NCBI RefSeq assembly: GCF_001941625.1
Contig: NZ_CP016076.1
Span: 1,674,001 to 1,738,000, forward strand
Direction: 5' to 3'
Origin: Actinoalloteichus fjordicus
GTDB lineage: Bacteria; Actinomycetota; Actinomycetes; Mycobacteriales; Pseudonocardiaceae
Length of the DNA stretch: 64,000 nucleotides
Shown here: in pieces, positions 34,495 through 42,947 of the stretch
Layout: each line of letters opens with the position of its first letter
Numbering within the stretch: position 1 is the stretch's first letter
Notes under the pieces: generated by a model
What the model was told of the DNA's origin: nothing
Databases searched by the model: none
The model's input: only the letters and a program-made list of their open reading frames with translations
Program-made: the position numbers and the translations under genes

Positions 34495-35400
34495 ATGCCG
34501 GTCGACTCGACAGGCGAGGTGGACTCGCCGAGTGCAGGAAACCCGACCGGTCCGCCGCGCACGGTGAGCGTGCGCCCCTCGGACACCATCGGTCGGACGG
34601 GCGGCGCGGCGGGCCCTGCGCTGCGGGGGACGTCGATCCGTGGTCAGGTCCTCATCCTGGCAGGCCGGTCGCTGCGTGCGGTGCTGCGCGATCCACGACT
34701 GATCCTGGCCAATCTGCTGGCACCGCTGCTGATGCTGGTGGTGTTCAGCCAGATCTTCGGCAGTGTGGCGCAGACGCCGAGCTTCCCGGCCGACACGAAC
34801 TACGTCGACTTCCTGGTGCCCGCGATCCTGATCAACGCGACGCTGCAGGCGGCGATCAGCAGCGCCTTCGGCCTGGCCGACGACATGACCTCCGGCATCG
34901 TCTCGCGATTCCGTTCGCTGCCGGTCTGGCCGGGTTCCATCCTGCTGGCGAGGAGTCTCGCCGATCTGGTCCGCAGCGCGGTGCAGCTGTTGCTGATCCT
35001 GATCCTGGCCGCCGCACTGCTGGGATTTCGGCCGCCCGGCGGGATACCGGGCACGATCGCGGCCTGGGGACTCGCGCTGGCGGTGGGCACCGGACTCGGC
35101 TGGATCTTCATCGCCGTCGCCTGCCGGGTGCGCGACGTCGAACTCATGCAGGGCACGGCCACCCTGCTCACCTTCCCCCTGATGTTCTGCTCGAACGCCT
35201 TCATCCCGTCCGAGGGTCTGCCGGGCTGGCTGCGCACCGCCGCCGAGATCAATCCGATGTCCTACGGCATCGACGCGGCCCGTGCCCTGGTCCTCGACCG
35301 TCCGGTCGGCAGCGGTGCGATCACGGCGATCGTCATCAGCGTCGTGGTCGGCGTCCTGGCGGGCGTGATCGCCGTTCGGGGCTTCCGGCGTCCCCTGTGA
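34495..35400 (+). CDS. ABC exporter permease of the lasso cluster (DrrB-like)
   Basis: 301 aa. The first 55 residues are soluble. Six membrane segments follow, among them about 75-95 (LILANLLAPLLMLVVFSQIF), 105-130, 155-185 (VQLLLILILAAALLGF), 190-215, 221-240 and 275-295. The pattern matches ABC-2 permeases of the daunorubicin-resistance type. GGGGAGG precedes ATG 34495, 22 bp after the ATPase stop. It is the last gene of the cluster. Confidence 0.9.
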   Translation: MPVDSTGEVDSPSAGNPTGPPRTVSVRPSDTIGRTGGAAGPALRGTSIRGQVLILAGRSLRAVLRDPRLILANLLAPLLMLVVFSQIFGSVAQTPSFPADTNYVDFLVPAILINATLQAAISSAFGLADDMTSGIVSRFRSLPVWPGSILLARSLADLVRSAVQLLLILILAAALLGFRPPGGIPGTIAAWGLALAVGTGLGWIFIAVACRVRDVELMQGTATLLTFPLMFCSNAFIPSEGLPGWLRTAAEINPMSYGIDAARALVLDRPVGSGAITAIVISVVVGVLAGVIAVRGFRRPL

Positions 35401-35406
35401 ACAGGG

Positions 35407-35446
35407 CCCCGATCGGCCCCCCGTGATCAGACGCCCGTGATCGGGG
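35407..35446. terminator. Probable terminator of the lasso cluster
   Basis: CCCCGATC (35407-35414) pairs with GATCGGGG (35439-35446) just after the permease stop. The loop is long and can form alternatives, so confidence is moderate. Confidence 0.4.
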
Positions 35447-35757
35447 TGGACTCCGGCAGTGCCTTCGCTGCATCGAGCGGTCGGCGCGTGTGTCGCCGTT
35501 GGACGGGGCCGCGAGCGTCGACCGGGCGTGCTGCTCGCCTGCGGTCGGCGCCCCGCCGCGTGGCGCCCTGTCCTCTGCGCAGGCCGACGGCACGGAACCT
35601 GAGAATCTCCACGCCGGGCAGGCACCATCGCGCGGAGGTTCGTCCTCCGTGGACGGACTCTGGCGATCAGGGCGGCGAGGGGCCGAGACGACGACTCGGT
35701 GCCGATCCGGCGCGTCGAGCCGCCATCCCGTCGGCGAGGCCCGACGCCGACCGAGCC

Positions 35758-35925
35758 TCAGAGCCTGTCTTCAATCCCCAGTTTCCTGTTGCGCGAGGCA
35801 GGCGGCGGCGATCTGCGGCGTTGTCGTCAGTCAACATCACTCCGTTATGTCTCTTTCCTCCGCCTGGCAGCTCATCCACGCTGATCCCCGCTCACGACTC
35901 CAGGGGGATCACAGACAGGCTCTCA
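35758..35925. mobile_element. 162-bp MITE with 19-bp inverted ends and TCA target duplication
   Basis: GAGCCTGTCTTCAATCCCC (35761-35779) matches the reverse complement of 35904-35922 (GAGCCTGTCTGTGATCCCC) at 16 of 19 positions. The 3-base TCA at 35758-35760 and 35923-35925 is a likely target duplication and fits the TNA preference of IS1031-type IS5 elements. There is no transposase inside. The right copy of TCA is the stop codon of the minus-strand gene that ends at 35923. Confidence 0.7.
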
Positions 35926-36945
35926 GACCGTGACGGCGGCCCGGTCGAGCGCAAAGGCCTCGGCCAGCAGGCCGTAGGACCGGAGGCGATCTTCGTGCCC
36001 CGCGACCTGGGTGGTGACCATCAGTTCGTCGGCGCCCGACGTGGCGATCAGCTGGTCGAGCCCGGCCCGAACCGTCTCCGGCGAGCCGACGAAGCGGGCC
36101 GCGCTCTGCTGCGCGACCAGGGCCAGGTCATCTGCCGTGTAAGGGTAGTCGGCGGCCTCCTGCGGGGAGGGCAGCGGCCGGTCGCGGTCGCCGTTGCGCA
36201 GGCGCACGTAGAGCAGCGAGGCAGGCGCGGCAAGGCGGCGGGCCGCCTCGTCCGTCTCGGCACACACCGCTCCCACCGAGATCACGGTGCGCGGCGCCGG
36301 GAGCAGGCCGGTCGACCGGAACGCCGACCGGTAGACCTCCAACGACGGTCGGGCGTGCTGCGGATTGATGTGGTGGGCGTAGGCGAACGGGAGCCCGAGC
36401 ATGCCCGCCAGCGCAGCGCTGCGCCTGCTGACGCCAAGCAGCCACGGTTGCGGCCTGCTGTCGCGGGCGGGGACGGCCGAGACCACCCGCTCGCCGTCGC
36501 CGCCTCGTCGATCGCCGAAGTTCCGGAGCAGCTCGCCGAGCTGTGCGGGGAAGTCCTCGACCTCGGGTCGGCGCAGCGCCGCCCCCGTTGCAGGGTCTGC
36601 GGCGGGGGCTCGACCGATGCCAAGGTCGATCCGACCGGGATGCAGCGCCTCCAGCGTTCCGAACTGCTCCGCGACCACCAACGGCGGGTGATTGGGCAGC
36701 ATCACGCCGCCGGAGCCGACTCGGAGCGTGGTCGTGACTCCCGCCACGGCGGCGATCAGCACCGCAGGCGAGCAGCTGGCGACGCTCGCGACGTTGTGGT
36801 GCTCGGCGAACCAATACCGGTGATAGCCGAGTGCCTCGACCTCGCGGGCCAGCCGGACGCTGTCGCGCAGCGCCTCGGCGGGGGAGGAATCCGCGCCGAC
36901 CGGGGCGAGATCGAGTACGGAGAGGGGGACTGGCGCCGATGTCAT
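35923..36945 (-). CDS. LLM-class flavin-dependent monooxygenase (MsnO8-like)
   Basis: 340 aa. The luciferase-like fold is shown by [23 protein letters not shown] at the start, the [21 protein letters not shown] block (about 43-62), the [40 protein letters not shown]-like segment (about 75-112), and a late [20 protein letters not shown]. These proteins use reduced FMN to oxygenate or reduce small molecules. AAGGGAAG precedes the ATG. The TGA stop lies in the target duplication of the MITE, so the original 3' end may have been shifted slightly. It is convergent to the lasso operon and not clearly part of it. Confidence 0.88.
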   Translation of the reverse strand: [340 protein letters not shown]

Positions 36946-37558
36946 GACTTCCCTTTCACCCGGATGATCGAACGCGGAGACCGGAGAGTTCCCGGGACGC
37001 TATGACATCTCGCCTGCCTGCTTCTTGCTCCCGGCTTGCCTCCCCCGCGTGCCGTCGTGTTCCGTTCGGTCCCGATCCGCCGTCGTCCGGGGAGAACCTC
37101 CTGCCGCACCGGCAGCCGCCGTGAGGACACGACGCCGCCGATCCTCAGACGCGCGATGGCGGCAGAGCCTCGTCGACAGGCAAGCCCGAGACAAGGGCCG
37201 CGCAACCCGCACCGCTTATCGTCGAGTGACGTATATCGAAGTCTGCCGACCGGACACCTGACCAGGAAGGCGCCCGTCATGATCGCGGAGTTCCCGAAGA
37301 CGGCGGCGAAGACGACAGTCGAGCGGCCGACCGGATTCCGGCAGGCGGTCCTGCGGGAGCGACTCCGCAGCCGAAACCGGTCTCGACCGATCGGATGCCC
37401 GCTGATCGCGCGGAAGGCGAGCGACCCTCGGCGACTCGTGACCTCCGGAGCACGTCGGGAGTGGTGGTCTCCGCGCCTCGCCCGCCCTGACGATCTCGCG
37501 CGCTCGCCCGGCCCGCTGTCCTCGATGTCGCCCGCCGATGGGTGAGCGCCGAAGCGGG
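36946..37558. other. Intergenic region between divergent genes
   Basis: 613 bp. AT-richer promoter-like DNA lies at about 37205-37245 (CGTATATCGAAG). An open frame at 37279-37545 is listed separately. Nothing else recognised. Confidence 0.4.
37279..37545 (+). CDS. Possible small Arg-rich protein
   Basis: 88 aa, starting MIAEFPKTAAKTTVERPTGF. The first 30 codons show the expected third-position GC bias and GGAAGG lies about 10 bases upstream, but the later part is Arg/Pro-rich like noncoding frames. No family is recognised. It overlaps the most upstream start of the next gene. It may be spurious. Confidence 0.25.
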   Translation: MIAEFPKTAAKTTVERPTGFRQAVLRERLRSRNRSRPIGCPLIARKASDPRRLVTSGARREWWSPRLARPDDLARSPGPLSSMSPADG

Positions 37559-38311
37559 ATGCGATTCCGTGTTCTCGGCCCGTTCACCGTGTCCACCGCC
37601 GACGGCAGGGCGGTGGTCCTCGGCGGCGAGAAGCCGCGCACCATGCTGGCGGCGCTGCTCCTGGCCGACGGCCGGATCATGACCGACGACCTGCTGATCG
37701 AGGTGCTGTGGGGCGGGCGTCCGCCTGCGACGGTGCGGGCCCAGCTGCACACCTACGCCTCCCGCCTCCGCGCGGCCTTGGCACCCGAGGCGAGGCTGGT
37801 CCGATGCGGCGCAGGCTACCTGCTGGACATCGGCGACCGGCGCTCCGACGCCGAGGACTTCGCTCGGCTGAGTCGCCTCGGGCAAAGCGAACTGGCCGAG
37901 GGGCGACCCTCCTCGGCGGTGGGCTGGCTGCATGCGGCATTGGGCCTCTGGAGAGGTCCGGCGTTGGCCGACGTCACCGAGGCGCTGCGGGATCTCGAGA
38001 CGCCCAGGCTGGAGGAGATGCGGCTGGCCGCGCTGGAGGATCGGATCGAGGCACGCCTGGCCCTCGGTGAGCACTCGCATGTCGTGCCGGAGCTGGTCGA
38101 GCTGGTCGCCCGCTGTCCGCTGCGGGAGCGCCTGCGTGCCCAGCTCATGACCGCCTTGCAGCGCAGCAACCGTCGCGCAGACGCGCTGGGCGTGTACGGA
38201 CAGGGGCGGCTGATCCTGGATCGGGAACTCGGCATCGGTCCCGGCACGGTACTGCGCGACGCCTACCGTCGGGTGGTCCGAGTCGACGGTGCCTCGGCCG
38301 CCGACCACTAG
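37559..38311 (+). CDS. Second SARP/BTAD-type regulator
   Basis: 250 aa. A winged helix (about 1-90, MRFRVLGPFTVSTADGRAVVLGGEKPRTMLAALLLADGRIMTDDLLIEVLWG) precedes a BTAD domain (about 95-240). It is a short SARP without an NB-ARC part. ATG 37559 gives the family start MRFRVLGPF; an ATG at 37538 is possible. It is 2.2 kb beyond the lasso cluster and could act on it or on a lost neighbour pathway. It is similar in plan but not close in sequence to the SARP at 29023. Confidence 0.85.
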   Translation: MRFRVLGPFTVSTADGRAVVLGGEKPRTMLAALLLADGRIMTDDLLIEVLWGGRPPATVRAQLHTYASRLRAALAPEARLVRCGAGYLLDIGDRRSDAEDFARLSRLGQSELAEGRPSSAVGWLHAALGLWRGPALADVTEALRDLETPRLEEMRLAALEDRIEARLALGEHSHVVPELVELVARCPLRERLRAQLMTALQRSNRRADALGVYGQGRLILDRELGIGPGTVLRDAYRRVVRVDGASAADH

Positions 38312-38373
38312 CGGCCTCGGCGACGCACCGGCCGGGCCCGCCGTGTCGCGGTCCCTGGCGGTGCGCATCAGGA

Positions 38374-39168
38374 TCAGGCCCGCACGGAGTCGTGTTCCGC
38401 CGGGTAAGGCCACGCCCGGAAGGCCTCGTCGGTCTGCCTGCTGGTGCGGGGCAGCCAGATCCGACGCAGCCTGCCCACCGTCTCCCGAGGCAGCGGCGGG
38501 TTGATCTCCCTCGCCTCGGGCTCGGCGATCGACTGGAGCGCCCAGGCGAGGCCGATCAGCGGGTCGATTCGGGCCCATCGTGCGCGATCGATGTCCAGGA
38601 CCATCATCGCGCGCAGGAACCCGTGCCACAGGTGATAGCTCAGCGTCGGATCACCCTCCATCATGTGCACCTCCAACTCGAACTCGGCGCGACGAGGGTC
38701 GAAGAGCAGCCCCTGACCGAAGAAGGAGAAGGCGTCGATGAGCCGAGGGGACTGCGGGTGGTAGAAGGCGTCGAACACGCCGAGCTGAACTCGGGAGAGG
38801 GCCTGCAGAGGTGCCCGAATCGGGGCGACGAACTCGGCGAACTCGGCCGAGTATCCCGGTGACGCACTCAGCTCGAGCCAGGTGTCATAGATCAGCTTGA
38901 CGAAGCCGTCGCCGAACACCGCATGCATCTCGACGAAGGCCTGCTCGACCTCCGGAATCCGGTGATACAGCGTGATGTCGTCGAACTGATACCACATCTC
39001 GTTGGCCTGTCGGTCGCCACTCATGCCCGGCACCGGTGGCAGATCCTGGTCGAATTCGTCGGCGGCCGAGGCCGCCCCCGGCCGGATCGTCATCCCGGTG
39101 AGGATTCCCGCTCCCACCGAGGCGAGGGACATCGTCAGCAGACGTCGCCGATCGAGGTGCTGAGCCAT
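38374..39168 (-). CDS. Tat-exported protein of unknown function
   Basis: 264 aa. The start MAQHLDRRRLLTMSLASVGA has a twin-arginine signal (RRRLL) with a hydrophobic stretch and a cleavage site after GAASA near residue 35, so a folded protein would be exported. The mature part is acidic and aromatic-rich (WYQFDDITLYHRIPEVEQAFVEMHAVFGDGF; EVHMMEGDPTLSYHLWHGFLRAMMVLDIDR). Tat export suggests a bound cofactor. I do not recognise the family. GGAGAG lies before ATG 39168; longer frames upstream are unsupported. Confidence 0.7.
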   Translation of the reverse strand: MAQHLDRRRLLTMSLASVGAGILTGMTIRPGAASAADEFDQDLPPVPGMSGDRQANEMWYQFDDITLYHRIPEVEQAFVEMHAVFGDGFVKLIYDTWLELSASPGYSAEFAEFVAPIRAPLQALSRVQLGVFDAFYHPQSPRLIDAFSFFGQGLLFDPRRAEFELEVHMMEGDPTLSYHLWHGFLRAMMVLDIDRARWARIDPLIGLAWALQSIAEPEAREINPPLPRETVGRLRRIWLPRTSRQTDEAFRAWPYPAEHDSVRA

Positions 39169-39417
39169 CGTCGACTCTCCGTTCTCTCCTGCGGCCTGAA
39201 TGCTGGGCAGCACGATAAGAGCGGTCGCTATATTCGAACTATCACCGCGCGCCCGCCCGCTGTTCGGCGGTGGTCGCCCGGCTCGCGCTCCTCGGCCTTC
39301 AGCCTGCTCCGCCGTGCCGGTCGTCGCCGCGCCTGCCTGCGCCTCGTTTCGCGAGCCGGGGGAGCGGGGTACACGGGCAAGTGGAAGCCGAATCACGATC
39401 CTATGAAGGAGGCAGCC

Positions 39418-39882
39418 TTGACCACTATCACCGAGTCGATCGACGTCGACGTGGACGTGTCCGCCGCCTACGACCAGTGGACGCAGTTCGAGTCCTTTCC
39501 GCGCTTCATGGAGGGGGTCGAGGAGATTCGTCAGATCGACGACACGCACACCCATTGGCGGGTCGGATTCGGCGGCGCCCATCGTGAATTCGACGCGACG
39601 ATCATCGAGCAGCACCCGGACGAACGGGTCGCCTGGAAGTCCGACCACGGACCGACCCACGCAGGCGTGGTGACCTTCCATCGCCTGGCCGATGCCAAGA
39701 CGAGGGTCACCGCGCAGTTCGACATCGATCCGCAGGGATTCGTCGAGAAGGCAGGCGACAAGCTGGGTATCGTCGACAACCGGGTGAAGGGCGACCTGGC
39801 ACGGTTCAAGCAGTTCATCGAGAACCGGGATGGTCGGCCGACTGGGAGCTGGCGAGGGGACGTGAGTCCGCCAGGGCGATGA
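39418..39882 (+). CDS. SRPBCC-fold protein (polyketide-cyclase/START-like)
   Basis: 154 aa. The pattern ITESIDVDVDVSAAYDQWTQFESFPRFMEGVEEI, with HTHWRVGFGG and VAWKSDHGPTHAGVVTFHRL, is that of the SRPBCC cyclase/dehydrase family. The perfect AAGGAGG at 39406-39412 overlaps codons that follow the ATG at 39403, so the TTG at 39418, 5 bases after it, is the likely start. Members bind hydrophobic ligands in a deep cavity. The last 68 bases overlap the convergent glycosyltransferase gene. Confidence 0.8.
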   Translation: MTTITESIDVDVDVSAAYDQWTQFESFPRFMEGVEEIRQIDDTHTHWRVGFGGAHREFDATIIEQHPDERVAWKSDHGPTHAGVVTFHRLADAKTRVTAQFDIDPQGFVEKAGDKLGIVDNRVKGDLARFKQFIENRDGRPTGSWRGDVSPPGR

Positions 39883-40612
39883 CCTCAGGCGCTCGATCGG
39901 CAGGCGCGTCGTGCAGGGAGCGCAGCAGATCGGCGAGACCATGTCGGGCCCGGCCGGTGAGTCGAGGGCTGGTGGTCACGCGGGCACCGGAGTCGAAACG
40001 CAGCAGATAGCCCGCCTGCTCCAGCCTTCGCCACAGATCATGATCCTCACCGGTCGGGACCGGCCCGAAGCCGCCGACCGACGCGTAGGCGTCGGCGCGG
40101 ACCGCCAGGTTGGCGCAGTAGACGTTCCCGTGCCCCTCTCGGCGCCGGACGCCGTCGATGACCCGCTGGTAGCGGGCACGGGCGTGCGGCGACAGCGACA
40201 GCAGGTCGAGGTCGGCCATCCCCGCGATCGCGTGGCTGCCCTCGGCCGCGCGGGCCACGTGCTCTCGCGCCCATCCTGAATCGACCGTCGAATCGGCGTC
40301 GGTGTTCAGCAGGAGGGTGCGCGACGGGGAATGCCCGCGCAGCAGCGGGCGCAGGGCACGAACGCCGTGATCCCGGAGGAGTCCGATGGGGAGTTCTCGG
40401 CCGTTCGACTCCACCAGCCCGGCCCGCCAGCCACCGAACGCGGCCCTGGCGACGGCTGCCGTGTCGTCGGTACAGCGGTCGGCGACGACGCAGACGGCCC
40501 GTCCGAGGCGTGGAGGAAGCTCCAGGAGCGCGCGGCGCAGCGCCTGGAGACACGCCCCGAGCAGGCAGCCCTCGTCACGAGCCGGGATCACGACACCGAC
40601 GGCCGTGATCAT
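39815..40612 (-). CDS. Family 2 glycosyltransferase
   Basis: 265 aa. The GT-A start VVIPARDEGCLLGACLQALRRAL (residues 6-28), the nucleotide-metal motif NTDADSTVDSGW (about 100-111) and the acceptor-site GEDHDLWRRLEQAG (about 193-206) are clear. It transfers a sugar from a nucleotide donor; the acceptor is unknown. The start ATG overlaps the stop of the PIG-L/methyltransferase gene (ATGA). The 3' end overlaps the convergent SRPBCC gene by 68 bases. Confidence 0.88.
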   Translation of the reverse strand: MITAVGVVIPARDEGCLLGACLQALRRALLELPPRLGRAVCVVADRCTDDTAAVARAAFGGWRAGLVESNGRELPIGLLRDHGVRALRPLLRGHSPSRTLLLNTDADSTVDSGWAREHVARAAEGSHAIAGMADLDLLSLSPHARARYQRVIDGVRRREGHGNVYCANLAVRADAYASVGGFGPVPTGEDHDLWRRLEQAGYLLRFDSGARVTTSPRLTGRARHGLADLLRSLHDAPADRAPEVIALADSRPLASSQSADHPGSR

Positions 40613-41901
40613 CGGCGCTCCAGCACGTGAAGGAGGAACTCGTCCTCCACGTGCTCGATCAGTGGAGTCAGCGCCGGATGCGCGAGCAGCCTGCGGTGGA
40701 CATCCTCGCCGTCGCGCGGCGCCTCGGGCGGCCAGGACCGCCAGTGCACGGCAAGCAGGTGGCCGCCGGGGCGTAGGCAGGCGACGGACGCCTCGATCGT
40801 CGCGGTCAGGTCTCGGTCGTCGAGGTAGTACAGGATCTCGCTGTACACCAGGAGATCCTGCGGACCCGGCGGCAGATCGGCGGGCAGCGATCCCACTCTG
40901 ACGTCGACGGACGACCGACCGCTGCACGCGAAGCGCGTCCGCTCCACCGCCGAGGCGATCGGGTCGAAGGCCAGCAGCCGGTCGCAGCGCTGCGCAAGCA
41001 CCAGGGTGAGTGCGCCGATGCCGCAGGCAGGCTCGACGGCGCAGCCGTACCGCCGAGCAGGCAGGGCGGCCGACACGATCGCCCGTCGGCGAATCTCGTA
41101 CCAGTCTGTCGAGACCCGCCAGGGGTCGGCGTCGCGTGCATAGAGTTCGGCGAATCGGTGTTCCGGTGCCGACGTGCGCGGCGGCTCGCGGAAGACGATC
41201 TCGGTGTCCCGCTCGAAATGGGCGAGCACTGCCGGCGGCAGGATCGGCTCCTCCCCGCGCGGGCCCGGTGTGAGCTGCGAAGCGAAGGCGGCGATGCCCG
41301 CGCTCTTGCGCTGTCGGTCGGTCTCGGAGAGTCGGAGCCGGCAGGCACGATCCCAGGGGATCGATGCATCGTCGGGATGGAGCCGGTGCCACAGCCAGAT
41401 CGGATAGGACCAGCAGTGGGCGCCGACCGGGGCGGCCGCCAGCATCGCGAGGCCTGCCGCCTGATGGTCGGGGTGCGGATCATCCGGCCACGGGGCAAGA
41501 CAGAGATCACGGCCCTTCGCGAGTTCGGCGAGTCTCTCGGTCAGCTCTCGGCGGTGGCGGGACAGGCCGGAGTCCGGGAGACCCAACCAGACCGGCCGCA
41601 CCGCGTCGAGGCCCTGTGCATCGAGCGACTCGTTCAGTTCGCGGCGGCGGGTCTCGGCCAGTTGCGACTTCTCGGCCGGTGTCGAGTCGGGGAACGCGCC
41701 CTCCCCGTCGGTGGCCAGGACCAACGTCACCTCGATGCCGTCGTCGTGTAGGCGGTGCAGCAGACCGCCGACGCCCAGCGTCTCGTCGTCGGGATGCGCG
41801 GCGACCACCAGCGCACGGGAGAAGTCCTGGAGGCGGAAGGCGCGGAGGTCTCGGGCGGCTAGGGCTGCCTGCCACTCGTCCTCGACGACCGGGCTGCTCA
41901 T
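40609..41901 (-). CDS. Fusion of PIG-L deacetylase and SAM methyltransferase
   Basis: 430 aa. The N-terminal LmbE/PIG-L domain (about 25-215) has the zinc motif HPDDE at 36-40 and HPDH at 143-146, used to remove acetyl groups from N-acetylglucosamine-type sugars. The C-terminal half (about 250-430) has the SAM motif EPACGIG at 290-296, FDP as motif II and a late hydrophobic strand (DLLVYSEILYYL), resembling NodS-type N-methyltransferases. The fusion suggests that a sugar amine is deacetylated and then methylated. It is coupled by 4-base overlaps to both neighbours. Confidence 0.88.
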   Translation of the reverse strand: MSSPVVEDEWQAALAARDLRAFRLQDFSRALVVAAHPDDETLGVGGLLHRLHDDGIEVTLVLATDGEGAFPDSTPAEKSQLAETRRRELNESLDAQGLDAVRPVWLGLPDSGLSRHRRELTERLAELAKGRDLCLAPWPDDPHPDHQAAGLAMLAAAPVGAHCWSYPIWLWHRLHPDDASIPWDRACRLRLSETDRQRKSAGIAAFASQLTPGPRGEEPILPPAVLAHFERDTEIVFREPPRTSAPEHRFAELYARDADPWRVSTDWYEIRRRAIVSAALPARRYGCAVEPACGIGALTLVLAQRCDRLLAFDPIASAVERTRFACSGRSSVDVRVGSLPADLPPGPQDLLVYSEILYYLDDRDLTATIEASVACLRPGGHLLAVHWRSWPPEAPRDGEDVHRRLLAHPALTPLIEHVEDEFLLHVLERR

Positions 41902-42947
41902 CGGTCGTGCTCCCCGGCCAGCACCCGGCGCCCGAGCGTTGCGAGATCACGTTCCGCGTGATGCTGACGAACGTAGACGAGCAGGTCGGCCAGCCGTTGC
42001 GCGAACCGTCGATCTCGACACATCGGCGTCGGGCCGGCGACCTTCGGAGCCCGGTCCAGCACCTCGCAGGCGGTGCGCTCGGCGGCGGCACGACAGGTCT
42101 GGATGAGTGTCTCCAGCTGGTCGGGCCGGTCGAGGTGGTCCCGACCGGCGGAGCCTGCGGAGTCTCGGGTCGGTTGATCGATCAGTTCGGCTGCTCGTGC
42201 CAGGAGTGCCTCGGTCGCCCGCACGGTGGTGTGCAGTGCGCCGAGATGAGCGCACTGGTGTTCGTCGACGTGCTCGCGCTCGACCAGCCAGGTCCGCACG
42301 GAGTCGACGATCCCGGCCGCGCCGCCGAGCCAGACCGCCGCGACGCCGCCGCCGCCGAAGGCGAAACCCGGCCGGGTGACATACCAGCCGGGTGGTCCGA
42401 CGAGGGCGTCCGCCTGTACCTGGACTTGGTCGAACTCGACGTCGGCGCTGTCGGAGGCGTCCATGCCGACGGCCTGCCAGCTGTCCGGCCGGGCGCGGAC
42501 GCCCTCGGCAGACAGGTCGACCTCGACGAGCCGGTCGCCCGCCACCACCAGAGCTCGGTCCAGGACGGTGGCGCCGGAGCAGAAGCGCACCGTGCCCGAG
42601 AGGCCGCCGTCGGTCAGCTGGGCACCGGTGCCCGAGGAGCGGGCGGCCCAGACGCCGTACAGCGCATCCGGGACCGGTGTTCGGCCCGCTTCGGCAAGGA
42701 TCGCCAGCGCGTCGGTGTGTCCCTCCGCCAGCCTCGCCAGCACCAGGTCTCTCCTGCCCAGGGCGGCCAGCGCCGCCCACCGCCCGACGGTGTCACCGGC
42801 ACCGGGCCGAGGCAGTTCCAGTTCGCCCGCCGCAGCGATGGCACGCAGTTCGGCGGCCACCGACGAGGTCGTCCTCGAACCGGGCAGCGGCTTCGGTGGT
42901 GCTGACTCGAGCAGCGGGGGCATCGGGGCGGCCTTCGGAGTCGGCAT
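41898..42947 (-). CDS. Acyl-CoA-dehydrogenase-like protein
   Basis: 349 aa, shorter than the usual 380. The flavin-binding core is recognisable (GLSGTVRFCSGATVLDRALVVAGDRLVEVDL; SWQAVGMDASDSADVEFDQVQV) with a helical C-terminal domain (FGGGGVAAVWLGGAAGIVDSV...). I could not identify the catalytic Glu, so it may be a dehydrogenase with altered chemistry. It is the first gene of a three-gene operon with the PIG-L/methyltransferase fusion and a glycosyltransferase. Confidence 0.78.
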   Translation of the reverse strand: MPTPKAAPMPPLLESAPPKPLPGSRTTSSVAAELRAIAAAGELELPRPGAGDTVGRWAALAALGRRDLVLARLAEGHTDALAILAEAGRTPVPDALYGVWAARSSGTGAQLTDGGLSGTVRFCSGATVLDRALVVAGDRLVEVDLSAEGVRARPDSWQAVGMDASDSADVEFDQVQVQADALVGPPGWYVTRPGFAFGGGGVAAVWLGGAAGIVDSVRTWLVEREHVDEHQCAHLGALHTTVRATEALLARAAELIDQPTRDSAGSAGRDHLDRPDQLETLIQTCRAAAERTACEVLDRAPKVAGPTPMCRDRRFAQRLADLLVYVRQHHAERDLATLGRRVLAGEHDR

